A stretch of 64,000 nucleotides of DNA from Isoetes taiwanensis (Eukaryota; Streptophyta; Lycopodiopsida; Isoetales; Isoetaceae). Shown here piece after piece: positions 20,300 to 30,136 of the stretch; position 1 is the first letter of the stretch, and each line of letters opens with the position of its first letter. The DNA is taken from contig JAJEKV010000031.1 in the NCBI GenBank assembly GCA_021234155.1, forward strand, positions 15,768,885 to 15,832,884. The letters are read 5' to 3'. Position numbers and translations under genes: made by a program. A model generated the notes under the pieces. That model made no database searches. It was not told the origin of the DNA and saw only the letters and a list, made by a program, of their open reading frames with translations.

Positions 20300-21933
20300 T
20301 TATCTTAGTATATGTAGTGTCATTATCAGTTCCTCTTCCTTCTCAGGTTCGACCTGCTCTCCTTTTTCAATTGTATTTTCTTCATCCACCTGTGCCACTT
20401 CTTCCTGATCAATTCCTGCACTTTCCATTTCTTCAATCAATGCCTTTCTCCTGAAATTGTATTTCCTTACTTGAGTAGGCTTCTTTTGATTCTTATTAGT
20501 TTTGCTTTTAGTTTTTGCAGCTTCAACATCTTTTCTTTTCCTTTTTATAGTTTCTTTCTTCTTTGCCACTGGTGTACTCTCCACAAGCTCATCCTCGTCA
20601 ACAACTTCTTTAGAGCATGAACCCTCATCCTTTTCTGCAGTTAAGTTATTATCACCTGCTAAATTCTTGTCCCCAACAGCTACTTTTTTTATCACTAGTT
20701 GTTCTTTGCCTTAACAGTCCTTTAGGACTCAACATTGCATTCTTCAGCACTTTTGCAAGTGCCTCATAATCTTCAGAAGTAGACATGATAGGTGAAGCTT
20801 GTAGATTTATAGGTCCTTTACCTGTGCATGCACATCTATCAACTTTGTCTCTGTTGTCACATTCATGCCAAGTTCATGAAATAAATTTGAATGAATAGTG
20901 GAATCACATTTACCTTCATTCAGCAAGGTTGCACAAGCCAGATGGTATTCATGATCACACCTTAGCACCAAAGACAACTTGTACCTATCATGGAAAGTTA
21001 GGGCACAACAAGCACCAAAGTTGCATATTCCTGGTAATCTTCTCTTGATAGTGTTGATGCAAAATGAATTGCTGATCACATTCTTCAACACTATGAGATG
21101 ACCAAGATTATCTCTCAGGCCTGATAGTTTACCGTCCTTATCCTTGATCTCAACTTCTAAGGTACTCTTCCTCATAGTACTTGCTTCTGCAGTTGGAGAC
21201 TTGAAAAGCGTCTCGAGCCTTTTTAAGTAGTATGTCTCCAATTGTCAGTGTATGGTCCAACTCTTTCGAGAATTCACCTTCTCCATCTTCTACGTGCAAT
21301 TCAAGTATTGAGGTCTTCAAATCTTCAACTTTCTTCCTGCTCTCTTCAAGTTCAAGACTAAATTTCTCATTTGACTTAGCCTCTGCAGCTAAGCTAACCT
21401 CAATTGCATGCAGCTCTGCTGCCATGGTTGCCTTCTCATTCTCAATCAAACTTATAGCTTTCTTGATCAACTCCATGTTATCCTTTAAAGAAGACTGGTC
21501 CAACTTACAACCTCTAAATGTACCTCTGCTCGATTATGCAACCTGGACTTCCTTCCTCCTTGACCTGCAATTTCTGTACTTCATTACTTTTGCTCCAAAA
21601 GATGCCCAATTGATCTTGTGCTTTGTAGGGTTTGAAGTGGCAGAATCACAAATTTTCCATGCAAAAGCATAAGCTACTTGCTTTTTCACTTCATTGTTTA
21701 CCATAGTTTCTGTTTGGTATAGTTTTTTCAACAACCTGTTGAGTTTTTAATGGTATCGAGGCTGCACCATCGAAACTTTGATCTTGTTCTTTCGCCCTTC
21801 TTGCCAAACTGAGGACCATTGTGCATCTGTTAAATTTTTCTTCTAACCATTTCACTTTCAAAGCAGGTTATAATCCTTCACCAGAAAGTCCATGAATCTC
21901 AATAAAATCCTACTCAGTCACGACTTCAGCCAT
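20300..21933 (-). pseudogene. upstream exons of the FCP1-like gene: charged and coiled-coil segments
   Basis: On the minus strand an ATG at 21933 opens MAEVVTE then a TAG. Downstream comes VKWLEEKFNRCTMVLSLARR, then a block at 21534-21720 with CRSRRKEVQV. 21150-21503 follows, strongly helical with heptad-like charged residues (ELHAIEVSLAAEAKSNEKFS and on). Next is a Cys/His-bearing segment, 20807-21200 (NFGACCALTFHDRYKLSLVL, later CDHEYHLAC). Last is a very basic then acidic linker at 20300-20695 (KRKRKDVEAAKTKSKTNK), likely nuclear targeting. Frame changes near 21215 and early stops indicate decay, though some breaks may be introns. Together with 19328-20084 it would encode a nuclear coiled-coil plus FCP1-like protein. 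No homologue is recognised for the N-terminal part. Confidence 0.45.
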
Positions 21934-22113
21934 TATCAAACAACCGAATCAGAGAATTATGTGACGGAATTGCCCAGTTCAAGTAGCAAAATGTAAGGAA
22001 ACAAGGGATCAAAATAGAGAAAGAAGAAAAGGGCACGCGGGAAACGAGGCAACTGAGTTCTTCCGTAATTAATTATGACTGCTCGAATTTTAGGTGCTTG
22101 GTGCTTTTGCGCA

Positions 22114-22140
22114 TTTTGAGGTACCACTATCAAATTTATA
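22114..22140 (-). repeat. right inverted end of putative transposon
   Basis: Partner of 15380-15406. It lies 181 bases beyond the presumed start of the minus-strand gene (ATG at 21933). Confidence 0.6.
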
Positions 22141-22367
22141 CTCGTTCGCAAATGGGAGGCAAATGTAATATGGATGAAACAGTGGATATTCTCCATTTGT
22201 CATGATTAATTTTCAACTTTTGTCTCTGGACTATGCATTTGGGACTGCCATGTTCCTCATAAATTCAATCCTCATGTAATGGAGGCTTATGGGCTGTAGT
22301 TCCTTGTGCAGCCATGGGTTCATTTTACGTGGCTATTATTACCTCCCCACTCTTATTTGAACAGCTC

Positions 22368-22748
22368 TGGTTTCTACCACTCACCACACTCGTCACCACT
22401 CACCACTAACCACACTCACCACTATTGAGGTGGTATAGGAGATTTTATACCGTATATGGAGGGATATACGCACATGCACACGTGCAGGATATTTTGCACG
22501 TATGCATTATGGTGTGCAGGAGGCATCACCACTGTATTATCTGAGCAGAGGAGGAGGCATCACCACTGTATTATCTGAGCAGAGGGGGAGAAGAACAGAG
22601 AGACGGTGTATTGAGGGAGAGTATTTTTGCTTGATATAGCTATGGAGATGATGATTCTTTGTGTTGTGCATTGCCTTGATCTGATAGATTGAGCTTGGAT
22701 TGTTGGGTTTTTCATCCTTCTTGCAAGGTTAGAGTTCAGGCTCTAACA
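22368..22748 (+). repeat. 5' LTR
   Basis: Ends CTCTAACA. It contains a 33-base internal tandem duplication (AGGAGGCATCACCACTGTAT and onward, about 22518-22583) that is also in the 3' LTR. It begins in a run of CACCAC motifs. TATAGC near 22640 is in a plausible promoter position. Confidence 0.85.
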
Positions 22749-23093
22749 ATTTGTCGACCACGGTGCTCGACAGACCATTGATCGGCAAGAATTTCCATTG
22801 AAAAAGGAGTTGTTACCATTGGTATTGGTGATCGTTGGTAAAGAACGACACCATTGTGAAAGGAGCAATTTCTTGTGTGAAGGGGATGTTGCCTAATTGA
22901 TATGTGGAGTAAAATTTGACAAGGGGAGCATAGTTTTATGCCCAAGGGAAGTAAGAAGGATATCCCACCAAGCTCCATCGTAACAAGAAGGGGACCGATG
23001 AGTCAATCTTTGGGCTCAAAATTACATCAAGATTCAATTTCGTTTTCAGATTTGGGAGCAGATCTGGGGTCTAATTCTTAGATCCAGGAGGTT

Positions 23094-24667
23094 TTGATTC
23101 CATTTACCGATCTAGAAGGTAATCCAATTTCGTTTTTCAAATTGAAGGGAGATTCAATTTCGTTTTTCCAATTTCAAGAAACCCAAGAAGAGGCAGAGAT
23201 GGCTGTATTACCACCTATGGTATGGGGTTTTCAGACAATGGGGATTCCAAAGTTTGATGATCTGATAGATCGGGATCCTTTGAAGCATATTGTGAAGTTT
23301 GAGAGGTATTGCCAGCAATGTAAGTTACCGGCTGGTGATTATTTGCTTTGGTTTCATAGTTCTTTACAAGATTCAGTGGAAGAATGGGCACAAACTCAGC
23401 CAGATACTATGACATATCAGGAATTAAAGGAAGCTTTCATTGCTAATTATCAAGAAGTTCATGGTAAGGATAAGACTATGGAAAGGTGGATCAATTTCAC
23501 ACAAAAGGAAGATGAATCAATTAGAGAGTATAATCAGAGGTATATTGCGGTTCTGCCGTGGTTCATTGGAAGATTGCAAGGAATGATGAAATGGATATTC
23601 AATGGTATGTAAAGGGGCTGAAATGAGCTATTGCTCATAAGGTGAAGGCTAAACAGCCTACAACATTACTAGAGGCACAAAAGTATGCTCTCAAGGCTGA
23701 AGATAAGTTGGGATACATTCATGAAGTTGCTGCTCCAGAGCATAAAACAGAGGATGTTGCAGCCAAGATTTCTAAGCTTACAATTGGTGAGAAGCCAAGG
23801 GAGGTGCAGTTTATTACTTGTGAATATTGTGGGTCTATTGGGCATTCTGATACTACATGTAGATTGCTGAAATTCTGCTCAAGATGCCAAATCAAGGGCC
23901 ATAATGATCAAGAATGTAGGGAGAAGAGATTCTTTGAGAGGGCCAATCCGGTATTTGCTGTTATGCAACAAGCACCATCTATTCCTATTCAACCAATGGA
24001 AGCAGCACCTATCATACCACAAGTTCCAATGATGCCACAAACTCCAATTGTTCAACAAGCTCCAATGGGTTCCACACAAATGATGCAGCCAAAACAGGGA
24101 TGGTATCCAAGTAAGGCTCATTTGTATTGCAAGTTATGTGATAAATTCAAGCATGATGAGACTACTTGTTGGAAAATCCATGGGAAACCAGAATGGGCAA
24201 CCAACAAGTATCCACCAAAGCAGCAAGTGTTTGAATCAGTACCTCTTCCTAATAATGATGTTCACATTCAAGATGCAAAGTACATTGATAATCCTCAAGT
24301 TAAGGCTCTTATTGAGGAGCTTAAGAAGCAAGAGAAGGCAAAATCAGTAGTAAATTGTGGATTTGTTGAGGTAGACAGTGACTCATTTCAGCAAGAAGAA
24401 GAGATTGGAGAAGTAAATGCGGTTACAAGATCACAAAAGGTGGTTCAAGAACCAAGAGTAGTGCCAATAGCAGAGAAGTCTAAGACCTCTTTTCCAAAGG
24501 CTTTGAAGGAACAAGCTTTGAAGATGTCAGCACCTAAGAAGGTGCAATTCAATGTGCTACCCACAGAACAGTTTCAGTCTATAGAAGAAAATCAGCCCAT
24601 AGTGATGCCTCCTATGGTGGATGAGGAAATTCAAAATGAAGATGATCAGCCAAGTTTTGGCCACTAA
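23094..24667 (+). pseudogene. gypsy gag (capsid and three zinc knuckles), broken
   Basis: The capsid-like region at 23200-23590 contains WGFQTMGIPKFDDLIDRDPL and WAQTQPDTMTYQELKEAFIA, typical of retrotransposon gag. Near 23580 the frame changes. In the new frame IQWYVKGLK is followed by a TGA at 23624, then reading continues to 24667. It includes three CX2CX4HX4C knuckles: CEYCGSIGHSDTTC, CSRCQIKGHNDQEC and CKLCDKFKHDETTC. Gag would form the particle and bind RNA. A frameshift at about 24665 separates it from the protease. With a frameshift and a stop, this copy cannot make gag. Confidence 0.85.
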
Positions 24668-24838
24668 AGTTACACTTACTCTTGAGCAATTGATGCATTA
24701 TTCTCCAAATTTGTTGCAAGAGTTAGGAGGAAGAACAAAATCAGAAACTTCAGTCCAACAAATTATCTCAAATGATACCAATAAGAGTAGAATGGAGCCA
24801 CCAGCCCATCCAAGGATCCAGGGCCATTTCTTTGCGAT

Positions 24839-25486
24839 GTGAGTATTAATGGATATTTAATCAAAGATGCCAACATAGATACCGGCAGCGGAGTGAATGT
24901 AATGCCTTACCATATAATGCTTCAAGTTGGATTGAAAATGATGGAACCGACAACTATGATGCTCAAAGCATTCAATCAAATGAAGGTGCAGCCTATGGGA
25001 GTCATAAGAAATGTCTTATGCAAGGTCTATGAGGTGGAAGCAATCTTAAATTTCATGGTTTTGAAATTTCCAGAGAGTGTGCATGCTGAAACTTATACTT
25101 TGTTGCTGAGCCGTACATGGTTAGATGCCGTACAAGCTGAGACTTCATGGAGGAAGCGCGAAATGAACATCTTTCAAGGAGAACACAAGGTTACTATAGA
25201 TCATCCTCTGAAATCAGCAAAAGGTACCTTTCTTTGCAATACTTCTTTGAGCAGCCCGCAGTTAGAAATCAACAAAGAGAATGCTATGGTGTCAGGGCAG
25301 CAAGGTCTTAGTTGTTTTCATGTCTTGGAAGTGGGTGACAGGGAAGATAAGACTTTGTACAAGTGGTTAAAAGGTACCCAAATTTCAGAAATATGTCATT
25401 TACAGCAGCATGTTGCCGATAAGTATATCCAAAGACTTGAGAGTATTGGTGAAGATGAGTTACAAGAGACTCTTGTGAACATGTAG
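24839..25486 (+). pseudogene. retropepsin-like protease domain
   Basis: It carries the aspartic protease motif IDTGSGVNVMP (family D-T/S-G-A/S) near residue 16 and, further on, LLLSRTWLDAV, corresponding to the usual LLGRPWL segment. It would process the Gag-Pol polyprotein. The frame is offset from gag by a shift near 24665, and a TAG ends it at 25486 before the Pro/His-rich linker. The first Met is not a true start, because the domain is part of a polyprotein. Confidence 0.75.
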
Positions 25487-25664
25487 GAAGAGTCCATTCA
25501 AAGACCCATTGGGGAGACTTTATTCCAGCAAGGAATTGATCAAGATCAAGTAGAGATGCTGATTTTGACGTCAAGCATGGATGGAGTAAACAGAAATTAG
25601 CCCACTATACAAGTACAAGCAGCTTGGTGGCATGCGCACATTCTGGAGGATGAGGTCAATCAGA

Positions 25665-25862
25665 TCCGTCCATATTCACCACAGTCATTTCAGTCACCAC
25701 ATGCACCAAATTCATCACAATCATCACATCCACCACATCCATTACAGTCACCACAGTCATCACACGCACCACATTCATCACTGTCACCACATTCACCACA
25801 ATCACCACATTCACCACATTCGTCACCACACTCACCACCTTCATTACAGTCACCACATTCAG
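25665..25862 (+). repeat. CACCACA-type simple repeat in pol linker
   Basis: About 200 bases of imperfect TCACCACAT/TCACCACAG 9-mers. In the polyprotein frame they encode a Ser/Pro/His/Gln-rich linker (HAPHSSLSPHSPQSPHSPHS) between protease and RT. In another frame they give an open His-rich stretch and on the minus strand a Val-rich one; both are shadows. The same CACCACTCACCACACTC pattern opens the LTRs. Confidence 0.8.
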
Positions 25863-25900
25863 TCAAGAACATCAATATTTCTCAAGGAAATCAAGAAGAA

Positions 25901-27417
25901 TTGGTTACTATTGGAGGAGATCTTACTCAAGACGAGGAACGTGATTTGATATCTTTGTTAAGAGAATTCAGGGATGTTTTGGCAAGAAATTACAAAGAAT
26001 TGAAAGGCATTCCACCGGAGATTGTGGTTCATACCATTAATTTGAAACAAGGATCAAAACCAGTCCAACAAGCTCAAAGGAGAATGAGTCCAGCAATAGA
26101 GGAGCAAGTAAAGGTTGAAGTCATGAAGCTTTTTGGGGATTTATTGTACCAGTGCCAAATTCAGATTGGATCAGTTCTATTGTACCAGTGAGAAAGCCAA
26201 ATAACTCAATCCGAGTATGCATTGATTACAGGGATCTCAACAAAGCTACCAAAAGAGATCATTTTCCTACACCATTCATAGACATTTTATTGGATATTGT
26301 TGCAGGAAATCAGGCCTATTCTTTCTTGGATGGGTACTCAGGATATAATCAGATCCAAATCTATCCACCACATCAAGCAATGACGGCTTTTCGAACACCT
26401 TTTGGCATTTATGCTTATAAGGTATTACCTTTTGGCCTCACAAATGCTCCAGCCACATTTTAGCGAGCTATGACATATGCTTTTCATGATATTTTAGACT
26501 TTTTGAGAGTCTTTATAGATGACTTAACAATGTTTTCGAATCCAAGAAGAGATCACTTGGATCATCTCAGAAAAGTTCTTGAAAGATGCCGATTGTATGG
26601 CATAAGTTTGAATCCTGCTAAGTGTATTTTCTTCACTAGAGGAGGAAAACTATTGGGCAATTATGTTTCAGAAAAGGGATTACAAGTGGATCATGGTAAG
26701 ATTGCAGCCTTGGAGAAGGTCAAACCACCTACAAATGTATCACAAGTGAGAAGCTTATATGGCCGACTCAGTTTTAGTAGGAGGTATTTGCACAATTTTG
26801 CTAAAATAACCCAGCCACTTGTGGATTGTATGAAGCCAGGGCAGAATTTTAGATGGAAGGAGGACGCTCAAGAAGCATTTGAATGGTGCTTTGGACAATT
26901 GAAAGAGAGAACTTTGCTGATTCCTCCAAGAATGAGTGAGCCTTTTCATTTATTCTTTACTGTTTGGGAGCAAGCTTTGGCTGTCATACTATGTCAGAAA
27001 AATCAGCAAAAGCATTATGATGTGAATTACTATGCTAGTAGGTTGTTAACTCCACAAGAGCAGAAATGGACTCATGTGGAGCATCTTGGGTTGGCATTGA
27101 AGTGGGCCTTGAATAAATTTAGACATTATCTTCTTCCTTCACAATGGAATTCAGCAAATGTACAGTATGTTTACATTCATATGGATGTGAACCCATTGCC
27201 ATGCATTTACAACAAGACTGTCCAAGATCCTAAGTTTACAAGATGGGCTCTTATCATACAAGAATTTGAGTTGAAGTATGTTAAGATGGCTCAAGGAACT
27301 CATAATCCAAGTGCCTGTTTGAGTAGTGGTGCTGAAATAGAAGAGGAAACAGACCAGCCAGTAGCAGTTCCGCATAATGGCGTATTACAAGGGTTCATTG
27401 AGACCGTGGATCTTTGA
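25901..27417 (+). pseudogene. gypsy reverse transcriptase and RNase H, broken
   Basis: RT begins with LTQDEERDLISLLREFRDVL and runs in frame to about 26140, where a frameshift precedes VPNSDWISSIVPVRKP. It keeps CIDYRDLN, SFLDGYSGYNQI, LPFGLTNAPATF and the catalytic box FIDDL (first residue Phe rather than Tyr, both Asp kept). A TAG at 26461 interrupts just after PATF, where the family has Gln (CAG). RNase H follows (about 26930-27200; HVEHLGLALKWALNKFRHYL), but the usual first Asp is not visible in HLFFTVWEQALAVILC. A TGA at 27415 separates it from integrase in the same frame. Confidence 0.88.
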
Positions 27418-28683
27418 TATGCCAATATATACAGGTATTTACAAGATCAGACTTATCCTTCATCATTTTCAAAGCAACAAAAGCATGCTCTTAGAGTACA
27501 AGCAGCTGGTTATGTGGTGCATGAAGCTATTCTTTATAAGAGGACTATGGAAGGTCTCTTATTAAGGTGTGTTGCTGGTCAGCAAACCCATGATTTGTTG
27601 CAGCAAGCACATGATTGTCAGGGGCGTTTTGCAGCTAGAACCACAGCTAGGAAGATCCTTCATTGGGGATATTATTGGCCAACTCTTTACAAGGATACTA
27701 GAGACTTTGTTAGCAAATGTGAGAAGTGTCAAAGGCATAAACAATTAACAGGCCACAATAATATGCCATTTCATCCTATTTTGAGCGTTGGTCCATTTCA
27801 TATGTGGGGATTGGATTACATTGGGCCTATCAATCCTCCATCTTCCAAAGGTCATAAGTATATATTGGCAGCCACATGTATGTTTACAAAGTGGGTAGAA
27901 GCAGTTCCAGCAAAGCATGCTACAGAAAGTACCACAGTAAGCTTTCTTTATCACAATTTGATTTCTCGGTTTGGTGTTCCAACCATTCTTTTGTCGGATC
28001 GGGGAACTCATTTCATGGGGAAAGTAGTAGCTCAGTTAACAGAAAAGATTGGTGTTCAACATGTGCAAGCTTTTGCTTATTATCCACAGGGCAATAAACA
28101 AGCTGAGTCTACTAACAAAATTCTGAAATCTATCTTGGCCAAAACAGTGAAGGATAATCAAAGAAATTGGCATGAAGCCTTAACAGGTGCCTTATGGAGT
28201 TTCAGGTGTACTTACAAGTTAGCTACAGGATTTACACCATTTGAATTGGTTTATGGAGTGCAAGCTGTGATGCCTATTCATTTGGACATTCCTTTATGTT
28301 CATTTGTGGAGCTACCTTATTATGAGAATTTGGGAGAAGTTCCAACTCCAAATCAAGTGCATAATAGGATGGATGATTTGCTGCAATTGCAAGAGATGAG
28401 ACAAGAAGCAGCAAACTTCAATATGAGGCATAAACAGAAAGTAAAGCTTATCAAAGACAAGTTACAGGTTGTCAATCCATTTGAGGAAGGCCAATTGGTG
28501 TTGTGCATGACCACTAAGAAGCATCTCTCCAAATTTCAAAGCCCATGGGAAGGCCCATTTCTGATTGATAAAGAGGTACCAGGCGGGGCTTTCTACTTGA
28601 TGACTCCAGAAGGGGAATTGTTGCCTAATCCCAGAAATGACAAGGATCTCAGGCCTTATTTTGAAAGAGAAGTGCCTTTCTAA
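27418..28683 (+). pseudogene. gypsy integrase
   Basis: It continues the RT frame after the TGA at 27415. The zinc-binding N-domain keeps CEKCQRHK but the first His pair is eroded. The core has the DDE residues in GLDYIGP, LLSDRGTHF and KQAESTNK. A C-terminal segment with GPFLIDKEVPGGAFYLMTPE resembles the GPY/F module, and no chromodomain was seen. The open frame is about 420 codons from 27430 with no internal stop, so this is the best preserved part of the polyprotein. It would insert the cDNA into the genome. Confidence 0.88.
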
Positions 28684-29076
28684 GTGATTCAAAGTTGGCA
28701 TAGCTCCAATTACAGAGAATTTGTGGAGAACTTTTGGGTTACAGCAGGTCGTTTTTCTGTAAAAACAGATGGTGACAGTTCCATAATACACAATCTGTCC
28801 TATATCAATGGATGTGTTTCGGCGATACGAATCCAACGAGCTATGGTGCAGGTCAAACGGAGGTCTGGACCTCAAGATATCAGCTTTCAAAGTTTGCCAC
28901 AGTTACAGAGGCTCTGTTTCGTCACTGTATTTTTGGACCAATTTGTTTTGTACTAGTCATTTGGATTTGAGGAGGGTCATTTGGGGACATGTCCCAAGGA
29001 CCATATGAGTTTGTTTTGTTGTGGGTTCTCCGCCACGGAGTGGCACATTTTCCCACTGTGGTCGTCACTATTGGGG
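28684..29076 (+). other. gypsy 3' non-coding region
   Basis: About 390 bases between the integrase stop and the 3' LTR. No convincing purine-rich polypurine tract was seen immediately before 29077; the nearest G run is CACTATTGGGG. Confidence 0.5.
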
Positions 29077-29454
29077 TGGTCACCACTCACCACACTCGTC
29101 ACCACTTACCACTAACCACACTCACCACTATTGAGGTGGTATAGGAGATTTTATACCGTATATGGAGGGATATACGCTCATGCACGCGTGCAGGATATTT
29201 TGCACGTATGCATTATGGTGTGCAGGAGGCATCACCACTGTATTATCTGAGCAGAGGAGGAGGCATCACCACTGTATTATCTGAGCAGAGGGGGAGAAGA
29301 ACAGAGAGACGGTGTATTGAGGGAGAGTATTTTTGCTTGATATAGCTATGGAGATGATGATTCTTTGTGTTGTGCATTGCCTTGATCTGATAGATTGAGC
29401 TTGGATTGTTGGGTTTTTCATCCTTCTTGCAAGGTTAGAGTTCAGGCTCTAACA
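29077..29454 (+). repeat. 3' LTR
   Basis: Near-identical to 22368-22748, with three substitutions over the alignable length and a 3-base difference at the outer edge. It ends CTCTAACA, like the 5' copy. Confidence 0.9.
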
Positions 29455-30061
29455 ACCATTAAATCTTATATCAAGCAACATCTATGTTACCTGACTTAAA
29501 GAAATGTCTAATCCTAAGTATGGCATCCTTCCTTCCAATAGCCAGGTGATATGGTGGAAGATCATGTCAGTTTTTGTAAGCTATTTATCTTTCTATAACT
29601 TGTACGAAATTATATTACCGGTACAGTCTCACTGCACAATTCATAGCTGCTAAAACACAAGGGGTGATGCAATGGGAAAACACTTGGTGCGAACAAAGTC
29701 GCGTTATTGCGATACGTTACAATTATCATGTAATTCTTTGTGGATCCCTAATATTTGCTAAAATAAAAAAAAGGGTTCAGTATTGTTCTAATGGTAAGGT
29801 TCAATTGCCTAACAAAGCAAGGAATTCCATAAGAACATAAGAAACTACAATAGTGCATTGGTCTTTGCATCACTAAACATCAAGAAATTTCATGGACAAG
29901 GACCATATTGCTTCAATATGTAGCACAATAACAGGGGGTTCTAGGGGGATTTGATATGGATGTAAAAATAACAATTCTTGAAACCATAGACCACATAAAC
30001 ATAAAACAATTGAGTGGGTTGTTATAAAGAAACATAGATTCAAGATATAAGCTAATCACAT
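29455..30061. other. intergenic, nothing recognised
   Basis: AT-rich DNA after the gypsy element with no family-like ORF. Confidence 0.4.
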
Positions 30062-30136
30062 TGACTTAGTGGGTATATTGGTTAAAGTAATCTTATTAGG
30101 ATATTGAATTATTTTGGTAGAGGTTCGAGCCTCCGT
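30062..30136 (+). repeat. tRNA-like / SINE head
   Basis: TTAGTGGGTATATTGGTT (about 30066-30083) resembles an internal polymerase III A box, and GGTTCGAGCC (30122-30131) fits the B-box consensus GGTTCGANNCC at the correct distance. A cloverleaf does not close well, so a SINE head is likelier than a tRNA gene. A partial copy of the B-box area (GGTTCGATATTCC) follows near 30174. Confidence 0.4.

Larger units (their letters stand above)
15380..22140. mobile_element. putative DNA transposon with transposase and FCP1-like gene
   Basis: At the left, 15380-15406 reads TGTAAATTTGATAGTGGTAC then CCCAAAA. The reverse complement of 22114-22140 reads TATAAATTTGATAGTGGTAC then CTCAAAA, an inverted match of about 25 of 27 bases. 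Between them lie a plus-strand transposase-like pseudogene and a convergent minus-strand gene with an FCP1-like domain, an arrangement usual for a self-contained element. No clear target duplication was seen next to the repeats, so the exact ends are uncertain. The inverted pair could also be an internal part of longer, diverged ends. Superfamily not recognised. Confidence 0.55.
22368..29454 (+). mobile_element. Ty3/gypsy LTR retrotransposon, coding region broken
   Basis: Two direct LTRs of about 380 bases (22368-22748 and 29077-29454) flank gag, protease, RT/RNase H and integrase, in the gypsy order with integrase last. Across the 370 alignable bases the LTRs differ at only three sites, indicating fairly recent insertion. 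The polyprotein has at least three frame changes (near 23580, 24665 and 26140) and three in-frame stops (23624, 26461 and 27415). The outer LTR edges differ in length by 3 bases and no matching target duplication was found, so the exact 5' edge is uncertain. Confidence 0.92.

Noticed and set aside
22736-22790. Primer-binding site of the gypsy element
   Set aside because: The bases after the 5' LTR (ATTTGTCGACCACGGTG) do not match a tRNA 3' end I can name with confidence, so I did not list one.
25632-25949. His-rich protein (plus) and Val-rich protein (minus) in the gypsy linker
   Set aside because: The polyprotein frame through the same bases connects protease to RT; the others are shadows of the CACCAC repeat.
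30062-30136. Functional tRNA gene
   Set aside because: A and B boxes are present but acceptor and anticodon stems do not pair properly.
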